From the NCBI GenBank assembly GCA_958421275.1, contig CATZLI010000004.1, forward strand, positions 211,091 through 275,090: 64,000 nt of DNA, given 5' to 3'. Every line of letters starts with the position of its first letter. Positions within the stretch are counted from its first letter, which is position 1. Position numbers and translations under genes: made by a program. Below, in pieces: positions 44,383-52,667 of this stretch. The DNA comes from an uncultured Collinsella sp. (GTDB taxonomy: Bacteria; Actinomycetota; Coriobacteriia; Coriobacteriales; Coriobacteriaceae). Below the pieces are notes generated by a model. It searched no databases, had not been told where the DNA came from, and was given only the letters and a program-made list of their open reading frames with translations.

Positions 44383-44651
44383 GTGCATATAACGAGACCG
44401 GTGGGGCCGTTTTATTCAGGGCGGGGACGCCTGTAACAGAACGGAAACATTACTTTCACACAATAAAGTGGCTAAACTGCATAAACCGACAGAAATACGC
44501 ATGATTATGGATAAATGAACAAATCAAAAGAAAAGTTGAAATAATCGCCACTTTCCTTAACTAAAGCGTCTAGTATTTTGCGAACGCCGAACACGGCGAA
44601 GGATGGCCTGTCGGGTAACCGAAACCCGACGAGATTTGAGAGGAGAGCCGC

Positions 44652-45839
44652 ATGTCGAGCCTCACCGGTAAGTCATTGAACCCTGTTATGAATCGCAGGA
44701 GCGTTATCGCGAGCGCAGCAGGTCTGGGGGCGATGTCCATTCTAGCTGGCTGCTCCTCCAACGGTGGCGACAGCGGTTCCGCTTCGGGCGACGCTTCGTT
44801 TAAGATCGGCACCATCGGCCCGCTGACCGGCGCCAACGCGTCCTACGGCAAGTCCGTTACCCAGGGTGTCGAGCTTGGCTGCAAGGATTTCTCGACCAAG
44901 GAGCTGCCGCTTGCCAGCAAGGCCGAGGATGACCAGGCCGATGGAGAGAAGGCCGTCAACGCCTTCAACACCCTGCTCGACTGGGGCATGCAGGCCCTCG
45001 TCGGTCCGACCACCACGGGTGCGTCGGTTGCCGTTGCCGCAGAGTGCGGTAACGACCCCAAGACGTTCATGATCACCCCGTCCGCGTCCTCCGAGGACGT
45101 CACCGACGGCAAGGATTGCGTCTTCCAGGTTTGCTTCACCGACCCCAACCAGGGTGTCAACGCCGCCAAGTTCCTGGCCCAGAAGTATCCGAACGAGAAA
45201 TTCGTGCTGTTTTATAACTCCGGCGACGCCTATTCTTCGGGCATCGCAGATTCCTTTAAGGCCCAGGCCGCTGAGTCCAAGCTCGAGGTTGTTGACGAGG
45301 AGACCTTTAAGGACGACTCCGCCACGAGCTTTACCAACCAGCTGACCAAGGCCAAGCAGGCCGGCGCCACCATGATCTTTGCGCCGATCTACTACACGCC
45401 GGCGTCCGTCCTGCTCAAGAACGCCAAGGACATGGGCTACGACGTCAAGATGATGGGCTGCGACGGCATGGACGGCATCCTGGGCGTTGAGGGCTTCGAT
45501 ACCTCTCTTGCCGAGGGTCTGCTGCTCATGACTCCGTTCTCCGCCGACGACGAGAAGAACGCCGACTTCGTCAACGCTTACAAGGATAAGTACGGCGATA
45601 CCCCCGACCAGTTTGCCGCCGACGCCTACGACGGCGTGCACGCGGTGGCCGAGGCCGTCAAGGAGGCCGGTCTTGGTGTCGACGCCGATCCGACCGAGGT
45701 CGCCGAGAAGCTGTCCAAGGCTATGCTCAAGATTACCGTTGACGGTCTGACCGGCAAGCTTACCTGGAACGATAAGGGCCAGGTCCAGAAGGAGCCCACG
45801 GCTTACGTCATCACCGACGGCAAGTACGTACAGGCCTAA
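44652..45839 (+). CDS. livJ: Branched-chain amino acid ABC transporter substrate-binding lipoprotein
   Basis: A 395-aa periplasmic-type binding protein (Peripla_BP_6). The N-terminus carries a twin-arginine-like NRRSVIASAAGLGAMS followed by the lipobox LAGC (residues 33-36), so it is probably exported, lipidated and anchored outside the membrane. Two lobes follow: IGTIGPLTGANASYGKSV, then FTDPNQGVNAAKFLA and YNSGDAYSSGIADSF. It delivers Leu/Ile/Val or related ligands to LivHMGF. GAGAGGAGAG precedes the ATG. The A+T-rich upstream region (44440-44600) likely holds the operon promoter; its leader has CGCCG/CGGCG and GTCGGGT/ACCCGAC hairpins. Confidence 0.93.
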   Translation: MSSLTGKSLNPVMNRRSVIASAAGLGAMSILAGCSSNGGDSGSASGDASFKIGTIGPLTGANASYGKSVTQGVELGCKDFSTKELPLASKAEDDQADGEKAVNAFNTLLDWGMQALVGPTTTGASVAVAAECGNDPKTFMITPSASSEDVTDGKDCVFQVCFTDPNQGVNAAKFLAQKYPNEKFVLFYNSGDAYSSGIADSFKAQAAESKLEVVDEETFKDDSATSFTNQLTKAKQAGATMIFAPIYYTPASVLLKNAKDMGYDVKMMGCDGMDGILGVEGFDTSLAEGLLLMTPFSADDEKNADFVNAYKDKYGDTPDQFAADAYDGVHAVAEAVKEAGLGVDADPTEVAEKLSKAMLKITVDGLTGKLTWNDKGQVQKEPTAYVITDGKYVQA

Positions 45840-45978
45840 TTGGCCGCCTTACATAGAGCGGTTTTGATCCCAAGCAGGGGAGGTTTTGGCCTTCCCTGCT
45901 TGCTTGGTATCTAGGGACGATGTAACGTCCCTGTTTCATACATCAACTGGAAACCTATTCGAAAGGGGGATGTGGAAC

Positions 45979-46860
45979 ATGACGGTCTTTATCCAATACC
46001 TGGTCAACGGCCTGTCCATGGGCAGCGTCTACGCCATCATCGCGTTGGGCTACACCATGGTCTACGGTATCGCCAAGATGCTGAACTTTGCTCACGGCGA
46101 CGTTATCATGGTCGGTGCCTATGTCTCGTTCTGCGCCACGTCGTATCTCGGCCTCCCGGGCTGGGCATCTGTAGTTCTCTCTTGTGTGGTCTGCACGGTT
46201 CTCGGTGTTCTCATTGAGGGTCTGGCCTATAAGCCGCTGCGCCAAGCGGGCCCGTTGGCCGTTCTGATCACGGCCATCGGCGTGTCTTACTTCCTGCAGA
46301 ACGCCGCGCAGCTTCTGTGGGGCGCCACGCCCAAGAACTTCACTTCGCTCGTCACCTTCCCGGTGCCGGAGTTCTTGGCCAAGTTTAACGTAAGCGCCGT
46401 CTCGCTCGTCACCATCGTCGCCTGCCTGGTTATCATGGCCGGCCTGATGTTCTTTACAGGTAAGACCAAGATGGGCAAGGCCATGCGCGCCGTGTCCGAG
46501 GATAAGGCCGCCGCTCAGCTCATGGGCATCAACGTCAACCGCACCATCTCGATGACGTTTGCCATCGGCTCCGCCCTCGCTGCCATCGCCGGCGTGCTCC
46601 TGTGCTCCTACTCGCCGGTCCTGCAGCCCACCACGGGCGCCATGCCTGGCATCAAGGCCTTCGACGCTGCCGTTTTCGGCGGCATCGGCTCCATCCCCGG
46701 CGCCTTTGTCGGCGGCATTCTCATCGGCATCATCGAGGCGATGGCGCAGGCTTACATTTCCACGAGCCTTGCCAACTCCATCGTCTTTGGTGTTTTGATC
46801 ATCGTCCTGCTCGTCAAGCCTGCCGGCCTCTTGGGCAAGTACGTCCCCGAGAAGGTGTAG
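45979..46860 (+). CDS. livH: Branched-chain amino acid ABC permease LivH
   Basis: A 293-aa inner-membrane permease of the LivH type, with eight or nine helices. It begins FIQYLVNGLSMGSVYAIIAL and has YGIAKMLNFAHGDVIMVGAY and the ATPase-contact loop around GKAMRAVSEDKAAAQLMGIN. The ATG at 45979 is preferred over 45970 because AAAGGGGG lies 9 nt before it. It pairs with LivM to form the channel. The 139-bp gap after livJ holds no terminator hairpin that I can see, so read-through from livJ is expected. Confidence 0.93.
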   Translation: MTVFIQYLVNGLSMGSVYAIIALGYTMVYGIAKMLNFAHGDVIMVGAYVSFCATSYLGLPGWASVVLSCVVCTVLGVLIEGLAYKPLRQAGPLAVLITAIGVSYFLQNAAQLLWGATPKNFTSLVTFPVPEFLAKFNVSAVSLVTIVACLVIMAGLMFFTGKTKMGKAMRAVSEDKAAAQLMGINVNRTISMTFAIGSALAAIAGVLLCSYSPVLQPTTGAMPGIKAFDAAVFGGIGSIPGAFVGGILIGIIEAMAQAYISTSLANSIVFGVLIIVLLVKPAGLLGKYVPEKV

Positions 46861-47949
46861 GTGAGCGTTATGAAGTTTCTTAAAGACAAGCAGACGCGTC
46901 ACGACTTTGTCACGTACGCCATGTGCGTTGTGGCGTTCGCCATCGTGTTCTTTATGCAGTCCAACCACATGATCCCGCGCATGATCGCCGGTCAGCTGGT
47001 TCCCATCACAGCCTATATCGTCATGGCCATCTCCCTTAACCTCGTCGTCGGCATCGCGGGCGACTTGTCGCTGGGCCACGCGGGCTTTATGAGCGTCGGT
47101 GCCTATACGGGCATCGTCACTGCCGTCGCGCTGGAGAGCACCGTTCCGTCTGATCCGATGCGTCTGATCATCAGCATTGTGGTCGGCGCTATCGCCGCTG
47201 CCATCTTGGGCTTCTTGATCGGTATCCCGGTCCTGCGCCTGAGCGGCGACTATCTGGCCATCGTGACCCTGGCTTTTGGCGAGATTATCAAAGAGGTCGT
47301 CACCTGCCTCATTGTGGGCGTCGATTCCCGCGGCCTGCATGTGATCTTTAACATCACGGGTAACTCCACGATCGACGACCTGCACCTGCTCGAGGACGGC
47401 ACCGCCATCATCAAGGGCGCGCAGGGTGCATCGGGCGTGTCGACCTATTCGACTTTCCTTGCCGGCGCAATCCTGGTTATGGTCGCGCTCGTGATTGTGC
47501 TCAACCTGGTTCGCAGCCGTACCGGTCGTGCCATTATTGCCGTGCGCGACAACAAGATCGCTGCCGAGTCTGTGGGCATCTCCGTCACCCAGTACCGCAT
47601 GATCGCCTTCGTGGTTTCCGCTGCCCTCGCCGGTGCTGCCGGAGCTCTGTTCGGCGGTAACTTCTCGCAGCTTTCCGCCACTAAGTTCGACTTCAATACG
47701 TCCATTCTCATTCTGGTGTTCGTGGTCCTGGGCGGCCTGGGCAACATGCGCGGCTCCGTTATCGCCGCGGCGCTGCTCACGGTGCTCCCCGAGCTGCTCC
47801 GTCAGTTCTCGGACTACCGCATGCTCATCTACGCCATCGTGTTGATTCTGGTCATGGTCTTTACCAACAACCCACAGCTCAAGGCGTTCTTCGCACGCAT
47901 TAAGGATCGCTTTGCTTCCAAGAAGGAGGTGGCAGCCGATGCCCAGTAA
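46861..47949 (+). CDS. livM: Branched-chain amino acid ABC permease LivM
   Basis: A 362-aa permease, the second channel subunit. The helix region VGIAGDLSLGHAGFMSVGAY and the coupling loop TGRAIIAVRDNKIAAESVGI are typical of LivM. The last 30 residues are charged. GTG directly follows the livH stop; an ATG at 46870 is an alternative start. Its end overlaps livG by 11 bp. Member of the livJHMGF operon. Confidence 0.93.
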   Translation: MSVMKFLKDKQTRHDFVTYAMCVVAFAIVFFMQSNHMIPRMIAGQLVPITAYIVMAISLNLVVGIAGDLSLGHAGFMSVGAYTGIVTAVALESTVPSDPMRLIISIVVGAIAAAILGFLIGIPVLRLSGDYLAIVTLAFGEIIKEVVTCLIVGVDSRGLHVIFNITGNSTIDDLHLLEDGTAIIKGAQGASGVSTYSTFLAGAILVMVALVIVLNLVRSRTGRAIIAVRDNKIAAESVGISVTQYRMIAFVVSAALAGAAGALFGGNFSQLSATKFDFNTSILILVFVVLGGLGNMRGSVIAAALLTVLPELLRQFSDYRMLIYAIVLILVMVFTNNPQLKAFFARIKDRFASKKEVAADAQ

Positions 47950-48799
47950 GTTTGAGTTCAACAAGGGTAAGATGGTCCCGTATCCTTCTGGCGCCATCGT
48001 TCCCGACCGCGACCTGGGCCAGCGCCCGGCGCTCGAGTGCATCCACCTGGGCATTGAATTCGGCGGCCTTAAGGCAGTCGATGACTTTAGCCTGACCATC
48101 GGCAAGACTGAGATCGCCGGTCTCATCGGCCCCAACGGTGCCGGCAAGACCACGGTCTTCAACCTGCTCACCAAGGTGTACCAGCCTACGCACGGCACCA
48201 TCCTGCTCGATGGTGAGGACACCTCGGGCAAGTCGGTCTACCAGGTCAACCGCATGGGTATTGCCCGTACGTTCCAGAACATTCGCCTGTTCAACACCAT
48301 GACGGTGGAGGACAACGTTAAGGTCGGCCTGCACAACCAGGAGCGCTACTCCGGCTTTGAGGGCGTGCTGCGCCTGCCGACGTATTGGAAGCACGAGAAG
48401 GCCGCCCACGAGCGCGCCATGGAGCTGCTGTCCATCTTTGATATGGAACATCTGGCAAACGAGCAGGCCGGATCGTTGCCTTACGGCGCTCAGCGTCGTT
48501 TGGAGATCGTCCGCGCGCTTGCCACCAACCCCAAGCTACTGCTGCTCGACGAGCCTGCCGCCGGCATGAACCCGTCCGAGACCGCGGAGCTCATGGAGAA
48601 CATCGTCAAGATTCGCGACACCTTTGGCATTGCCATCATGCTTATCGAGCATGATATGTCGCTCGTTATGAACATCTGCGAGGGCATCTGCGTGCTCAAC
48701 TTTGGCAAGGTTATCGCCAAGGGCACGGCAGAGGAAATCCAGAACAACGACGCCGTTATCGAGGCGTATCTGGGTAAGCAGGATAAGGGGGAGAACTAA
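47939..48799 (+). CDS. livG: Branched-chain amino acid ABC ATPase LivG
   Basis: A 286-aa ATP-binding subunit. Walker A is GPNGAGKT, the Q-loop region is RTFQNIRLF, the signature motif is degenerate (LPYGAQRRLEI, in place of LSGGQ), Walker B is LLLLDEPAAGM, and the switch His lies in LIEHDM. The degenerate signature motif is usual for LivG. It has an unusual N-terminal extension of about 30 residues (KFEFNKGKMVPYPSGAIVP). AAGGAGGT lies 8 nt before the ATG, within livM. Confidence 0.93.
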   Translation: MPSKFEFNKGKMVPYPSGAIVPDRDLGQRPALECIHLGIEFGGLKAVDDFSLTIGKTEIAGLIGPNGAGKTTVFNLLTKVYQPTHGTILLDGEDTSGKSVYQVNRMGIARTFQNIRLFNTMTVEDNVKVGLHNQERYSGFEGVLRLPTYWKHEKAAHERAMELLSIFDMEHLANEQAGSLPYGAQRRLEIVRALATNPKLLLLDEPAAGMNPSETAELMENIVKIRDTFGIAIMLIEHDMSLVMNICEGICVLNFGKVIAKGTAEEIQNNDAVIEAYLGKQDKGEN

Positions 48800-49513
48800 A
48801 TGGCAGAGCCGATGCTTTCCGTCTACAACATCAACGTCTGGTACGGCGCCATCCACGCCATCAAGGACATCTCCTTTAACGTTAACGAGGGCGAGATCGT
48901 GGCCTTGATTGGTGCCAACGGTGCCGGCAAGTCCACAACGCTCAAGACCATCTCGGGCCTGCTGCGCTCCAAGACCGGCTCCATCAAGTTTATGGGCGAG
49001 GACATTACCCATACGCCCGCCGACAAGCTGGTTGGTAAGGGCCTGGCTCAGGTTCCCGAGGGTCGTCGCGCCTTTTTGCAGATGACGGTTGAGGAGAACC
49101 TGGAGATGGGCGCCTACACGCAGCCCAAGTCCACGGTGGCTCCGGGCCTCGAGCGCGTCTACGAGCAGTTCCCGCGCCTGAAGGAACGCCGTCGCCAGGT
49201 CGCCGGCACCCTTTCGGGCGGTGAGCAGCAGATGCTTGTTATGGGGCGCGCTCTTATGAGTAACCCCAAACTGCTTATGCTCGACGAGCCTTCCATGGGT
49301 CTGGCGCCGATTCTGATTGAGCAGATCTTCCAGATTGTCGAGGACCTGCACAAGGCCGGCACCACGGTGCTTCTGGTCGAGCAAAACGCACAGATGGCTC
49401 TTTCCATCGCCACACGCGGCTACGTGCTCGAGACCGGCAAGATCACCATGACCGGCACGGGCCAAGAACTCCTGCACGACGATAACGTCCGCAAGGCCTA
49501 TCTGGGTGGCTAG
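48800..49513 (+). CDS. livF: Branched-chain amino acid ABC ATPase LivF
   Basis: A 237-aa ATP-binding subunit. Walker A is GANGAGKST, the LivF hallmark VPEGRRAFLQMTVEENLEMG follows, the signature motif is LSGGEQQM, Walker B is LLMLDEPSMGL, and the H-loop position is occupied by Q (VEQN), as usual in LivF. The ATG directly abuts the livG stop. It is the last gene of the operon; a set of strong hairpins follows. Confidence 0.94.
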   Translation: MAEPMLSVYNINVWYGAIHAIKDISFNVNEGEIVALIGANGAGKSTTLKTISGLLRSKTGSIKFMGEDITHTPADKLVGKGLAQVPEGRRAFLQMTVEENLEMGAYTQPKSTVAPGLERVYEQFPRLKERRRQVAGTLSGGEQQMLVMGRALMSNPKLLMLDEPSMGLAPILIEQIFQIVEDLHKAGTTVLLVEQNAQMALSIATRGYVLETGKITMTGTGQELLHDDNVRKAYLGG

Positions 49514-49519
49514 GAGGTT

Positions 49520-49541
49520 CCGCCGTTCTACCGAACGGCGG
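49520..49541 (+). terminator. Hairpin directly after livF
   Basis: CCGCCGTTC pairs with GAACGGCGG across TACC, 6 bp past the livF stop. No T-tract follows, so it may stabilise the mRNA 3' end more than terminate transcription. Confidence 0.5.
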
Positions 49542-49556
49542 ACCAGTCGACGCTGC

Positions 49557-49656
49557 GCGGGCACCAGAGCGACAACTTGTCATTCAAAGAGGGCGGCATG
49601 GCCAGAAGGTCTATGCCGTCCTCTTTTCATGCCAATTTGTTCGCTCTGGTGCCCGC
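49557..49656 (+). terminator. Nested double hairpin ending the liv operon
   Basis: An outer 16-bp perfect stem (49557-49572 with 49641-49656, GCGGGCACCAGAGCGA) encloses an inner 14-bp stem (49586-49599 with 49613-49626, one G-T pair). The inner one ends in TTTT and is a conventional rho-independent terminator. The outer stem is unexplained. Confidence 0.8.
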
Positions 49657-49701
49657 TCGCTGTCCGTCGTCTGCCTGCGGCGTTACTTTGGTCTGATACT
49701 T

Positions 49702-49743
49702 GGGGGTAGTCGTTTAAGAACGTCTCCAATGACTACCCCCTTT
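49702..49743. terminator. Hairpin GGGGGTAGTC/GACTACCCCC
   Basis: A perfect 10-bp stem with a 19-nt loop is followed by TTT on the plus strand. It lies between the liv terminator and the next inverted repeat. Confidence 0.6.
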
Positions 49744-49812
49744 AAGTTGCGGTGGAATAGGGACTAAATGGGAGTCTCAGAGGCCAAAACAGTCCCTATT
49801 CCACCGCAACTT
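49744..49812. repeat. 22-bp perfect inverted repeat upstream of cutC
   Basis: Positions 49744-49765 are exactly complementary to 49791-49812; the stem contains GGTGGAATAGGGACT. The loop is 25 nt with no T-tract. The cutC start is 59 bp downstream, so the structure could lie in its leader or overlap its promoter. With the three hairpins before it, it fills most of the 357-bp gap between livF and cutC. Confidence 0.8.
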
Positions 49813-49870
49813 CATGGGGATGTGTGACAATGCCCGTCGGAAAACATCTGCTGTCTTTGGGGGTCTATCT

Positions 49871-50548
49871 ATGGTGTACGAGTTTTGTGCCGAGAACTTT
49901 GAGCGGGTGCCGGCGGCTATCGATGCCGGTGCAAGGCGTATCGAGCTGTGCGACAACCTTGCCGTTGGTGGCACCACGCCCTCGGCCGGCGTTATCAGCG
50001 CTACGACCAACTATGTCCACGAGCACGATGCACGGGTGATGTGCATGATTCGTCCGCGTGGCGGCGACTTTCACTACAACCAGGATGAGCTGCGCATGAT
50101 GGAGATGGACTTGGGCCTTGCCGTGAGTGCGGGCGTTGACGGCTTGGTCTTTGGCTGCTGCAAACCCTGCGCTGGCGGATGGGCGCTCGACGAACTTACG
50201 CTTGGCGCCCTCGTGATGGCTGCGGGCTGCGCGACCGAGGAATGTAAGCGTGATCCCATCGACATCACCTTCCACATGTCATTTGACCAGCTCTCGCCCG
50301 AGGCTCAGCTCGATGCGATTGATACACTTGCCGACTGCGGCGTTACGCGCATCCTCACGCATGGCGGCGCTGCCGGTACGTCGATCGAGGATAATTTCGA
50401 TTACCTGGCTCGTTTAATCGAGTATGCGGGCGATCGTTTGACCATCCTTCCCGGCGGCGGCATCACTACGGCAAATCGCGACGCGGTCGCGGCGGCGCTA
50501 GGCGTCTCCGAGCTCCATGGCACCAAGATCGTGCCGCTGGAGGTATAA
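49871..50548 (+). CDS. cutC: CutC family protein
   Basis: A 225-aa TIM-barrel protein of the CutC family, named for copper tolerance in E. coli though its biochemical role is not settled. Signature segments are YEFCAENFERVPAAIDAGA, RIELCDNLAVGGTTPS, MCMIRPRGGDFHY and FHMSFDQ, ending with RILTHGGAAGTSIEDN and LPGGGITTAN. The ATG at 49871 begins the conserved protein; GGGGG lies upstream. It overlaps no neighbour but is 3 bp from the next gene, so they are co-transcribed. Confidence 0.92.
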   Translation: MVYEFCAENFERVPAAIDAGARRIELCDNLAVGGTTPSAGVISATTNYVHEHDARVMCMIRPRGGDFHYNQDELRMMEMDLGLAVSAGVDGLVFGCCKPCAGGWALDELTLGALVMAAGCATEECKRDPIDITFHMSFDQLSPEAQLDAIDTLADCGVTRILTHGGAAGTSIEDNFDYLARLIEYAGDRLTILPGGGITTANRDAVAAALGVSELHGTKIVPLEV

Positions 50549-50551
50549 CCC

Positions 50552-51352
50552 GTGGCGCTGGTATTTGACGTTCAGCAGGCGAGCGGTAAGCCCGACGATA
50601 ATCATCGCCCTGGCACCGCGTGCCCCTTTTGCGACACGGAGGGACTTGCCAACATCATCCAGCGCGATGGTGACTGTATCTGGCTCGAGAATAAGTTCAA
50701 GACCTTGCGGGCCACACGTCAGACCGTATTGATCGAGTCTGCCAATCACGACGCCGACCTGGTGACCTATGAACCGGATGAGCTGCATCATGTGATGCGG
50801 TTTGCCCTGGGCTGTTGGCAGCAGATGATCGATTCCCAACAGTACCGCAGTGTGCTCATGTACAAGAACAAGGGCCCACTTTCGGGCGGCAGTCTGGTCC
50901 ATCCGCACATGCAGATTGTGGGTTTGGAGCAGGAAGACGGCTATGCTTCGCTGACTTCTGCCAATTTCGAAGGCATCAATGTCTGGCGACAGGGGAGAAT
51001 CGCGGTCAACATCTCAACCGAACCGATCATGGGGTTCTTTGAGATCAACGTTTCAGCCCCGCAGGGAATCGCCGCCAGCGATGACACGAGAGACCAAGCC
51101 GAGGCGGATCTCTTCGCCGATGCAATCCAGGTAGCTCTGCGCTATATCTTGCACGAGCACCATGGCGGTCGTGCAGAGTCGTACAACCTGTTCTTCTATC
51201 ACATGAGCGGCCGGACCATTGCCAAGGCGCTTCCACGTTGGGTGGTTTCACCCTACTTTGTCGGGTATCGGCTGGCTCAGGTCAATGCTGAGACCACGCT
51301 CGATGTCGATGCGGAGCGACTCCGCGCACATCTGGAGGCGCTCACATCGTAA
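50552..51352 (+). CDS. GalT/HIT-like protein (DUF4931)
   Basis: A 266-aa protein with a zinc-ligand-like ACPFC motif near residue 24 and the histidine-triad segment SGGSLVHPHMQIVG, as in galactose-1-phosphate uridylyltransferase. The second GalT-like part is shortened, so the enzyme is closer to the DUF4931 group of nucleotidyltransferase or hydrolase-like proteins. A nucleotide-sugar or dinucleotide substrate is likely but unidentified. The GTG follows the cutC stop by 3 bp. Confidence 0.75.
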   Translation: MALVFDVQQASGKPDDNHRPGTACPFCDTEGLANIIQRDGDCIWLENKFKTLRATRQTVLIESANHDADLVTYEPDELHHVMRFALGCWQQMIDSQQYRSVLMYKNKGPLSGGSLVHPHMQIVGLEQEDGYASLTSANFEGINVWRQGRIAVNISTEPIMGFFEINVSAPQGIAASDDTRDQAEADLFADAIQVALRYILHEHHGGRAESYNLFFYHMSGRTIAKALPRWVVSPYFVGYRLAQVNAETTLDVDAERLRAHLEALTS

Positions 51353-51379
51353 AGTGAGCGCCCGCACACTGCGGACGGT

Positions 51380-52378
51380 TTAGCGCGCCATTGCATCGCG
51401 GCCGGCCTCGACGCGCTTGCGCTGGGCGGCGCGCTCCTCGCCGGTCAGACGCTCAAAGAAGTGCCCGATAAGCGAGGCGAGCACCTGCTGAAACAACGTT
51501 CCACACATGACGGGAAACACAACTTCGCCCGGAAAGTATTGCGTGGCGATGACGGCGCCCGAAGAGATATTGCGCATGCCGCAGGTAAAGCACATGGTGG
51601 TCGTTTCGCTATATGGCAGATGCAGCGCGCGGGCGACCAGAATGCCGACGACAAAGCCGCTGATGGCGAAGACCAAAATAAAGAGGGCGACTTCCAAGCG
51701 CACCGCGTTCATGTGCAGCACGTACTCGCTCATGGCGGTGGAGTTGGAGGCGATAACGCCCATCATCATGAACTTGCAGGCGGGCGAGAGCGCGGGGGAG
51801 AGTTTTTCGTGCCCCCATCCGCGCGTGAGCTCGTTGATCACGATGCCGAGCACGGCGGGGATGGCGATCATAAAGGCCATGTTCTGCATCATGCTCGGCA
51901 TGTCGATCGAGACGGTGGCGCCCAGCAGGAGCTTGAGCGTAAGCGGAATCGTCACAGGGGAGATGACCGAGGACGTCAGGATGATGGTGAGCGCGAGCGG
52001 GCCGTTGCCGCCGAACATGCTGATCCACATAAAAGCGGTGACTGCCACGGGCACACTGTATTCGAGCACGATGCCGCAGACAAGGTTGGGGTTGGAACCA
52101 AAGAACAACGATCCCATGGCGTAGGCCGCGATGGGAATAAGCGCCGCCGAGACCAACAACGCCAGAATCAGGTGCAGCGGACGGTGGAACACCTCGGCTA
52201 CCTGGTGAAAGGTGTTGCTGAGCGCACCTTGGAACGTCATAAAGGCAAACAAGGTGGGAACGATGGGCTTGAGAACGCCGACCTGTTGAGGAAAGAGCAC
52301 GCCGAGCGCCACGCAAATCGGAACGATGATCTGCATGTGCCCCGCGAGAAATTTGCCCAGTCCAACCCATTGCTTCAT
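51380..52378 (-). CDS. Bile acid:sodium symporter family (BASS) transporter
   Basis: A 332-aa membrane protein with about ten helices. VLEYSVPVAVTAFMWISMFGG and FTCGMRNISSGAVIATQYFPGEV correspond to the two crossing-helix regions that bind sodium and substrate in BASS transporters. Members carry bile acids, pyruvate or other organic anions with Na+. A bile-acid substrate would suit a gut bacterium but is inference. GGGAGTCAC precedes the ATG. It is convergent with the DUF4931 gene. Confidence 0.88.
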   Translation of the reverse strand: MKQWVGLGKFLAGHMQIIVPICVALGVLFPQQVGVLKPIVPTLFAFMTFQGALSNTFHQVAEVFHRPLHLILALLVSAALIPIAAYAMGSLFFGSNPNLVCGIVLEYSVPVAVTAFMWISMFGGNGPLALTIILTSSVISPVTIPLTLKLLLGATVSIDMPSMMQNMAFMIAIPAVLGIVINELTRGWGHEKLSPALSPACKFMMMGVIASNSTAMSEYVLHMNAVRLEVALFILVFAISGFVVGILVARALHLPYSETTTMCFTCGMRNISSGAVIATQYFPGEVVFPVMCGTLFQQVLASLIGHFFERLTGEERAAQRKRVEAGRDAMAR

Positions 52379-52601
52379 AGGCTCTTGTGACTCCCTTTGC
52401 TCGTGAATCCGTTTTGAATGGATATGCTAGACGCTCGCATGCGTCCGTGTGGCTGAAACGCTCGAATATTTCGAGGCTATTACCGCCCTCGTTTATCGAA
52501 ACCACGGCGTGCTGGACGTTGTGCGTCCGCACTGCACGGTATAATAAATCCGTTCAACAGATCTGCCTGCCGAAGCGGGCATACACAGAGGACTCATCGC
52601 T

Positions 52602-52667
52602 ATGAACCGTGAGAGGTATCGCGGCGACCTGCCCCTATCGGGGGTGGGCGCCTATGTCATCGCTTAA
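52602..52667 (+). CDS. Possible 21-aa upstream ORF overlapping recJ start
   Basis: ATG at 52602 with AGAGGA upstream opens a frame MNRERYRGDLPLSGVGAYVIA ending in TAA at 52665-52667, 14 bp inside the RecJ gene. The frames differ, so ribosomes finishing it would terminate over the RecJ start. That arrangement suggests a leader peptide or translational coupling. It could also be chance. Confidence 0.4.
   Translation: MNRERYRGDLPLSGVGAYVIA

Noticed and set aside
45955..48231. 758-aa minus-strand reading frame
   Set aside because: Antisense to livHMG; rich in His/Asp/Gly repeats arising from complementary codons, with no family match.
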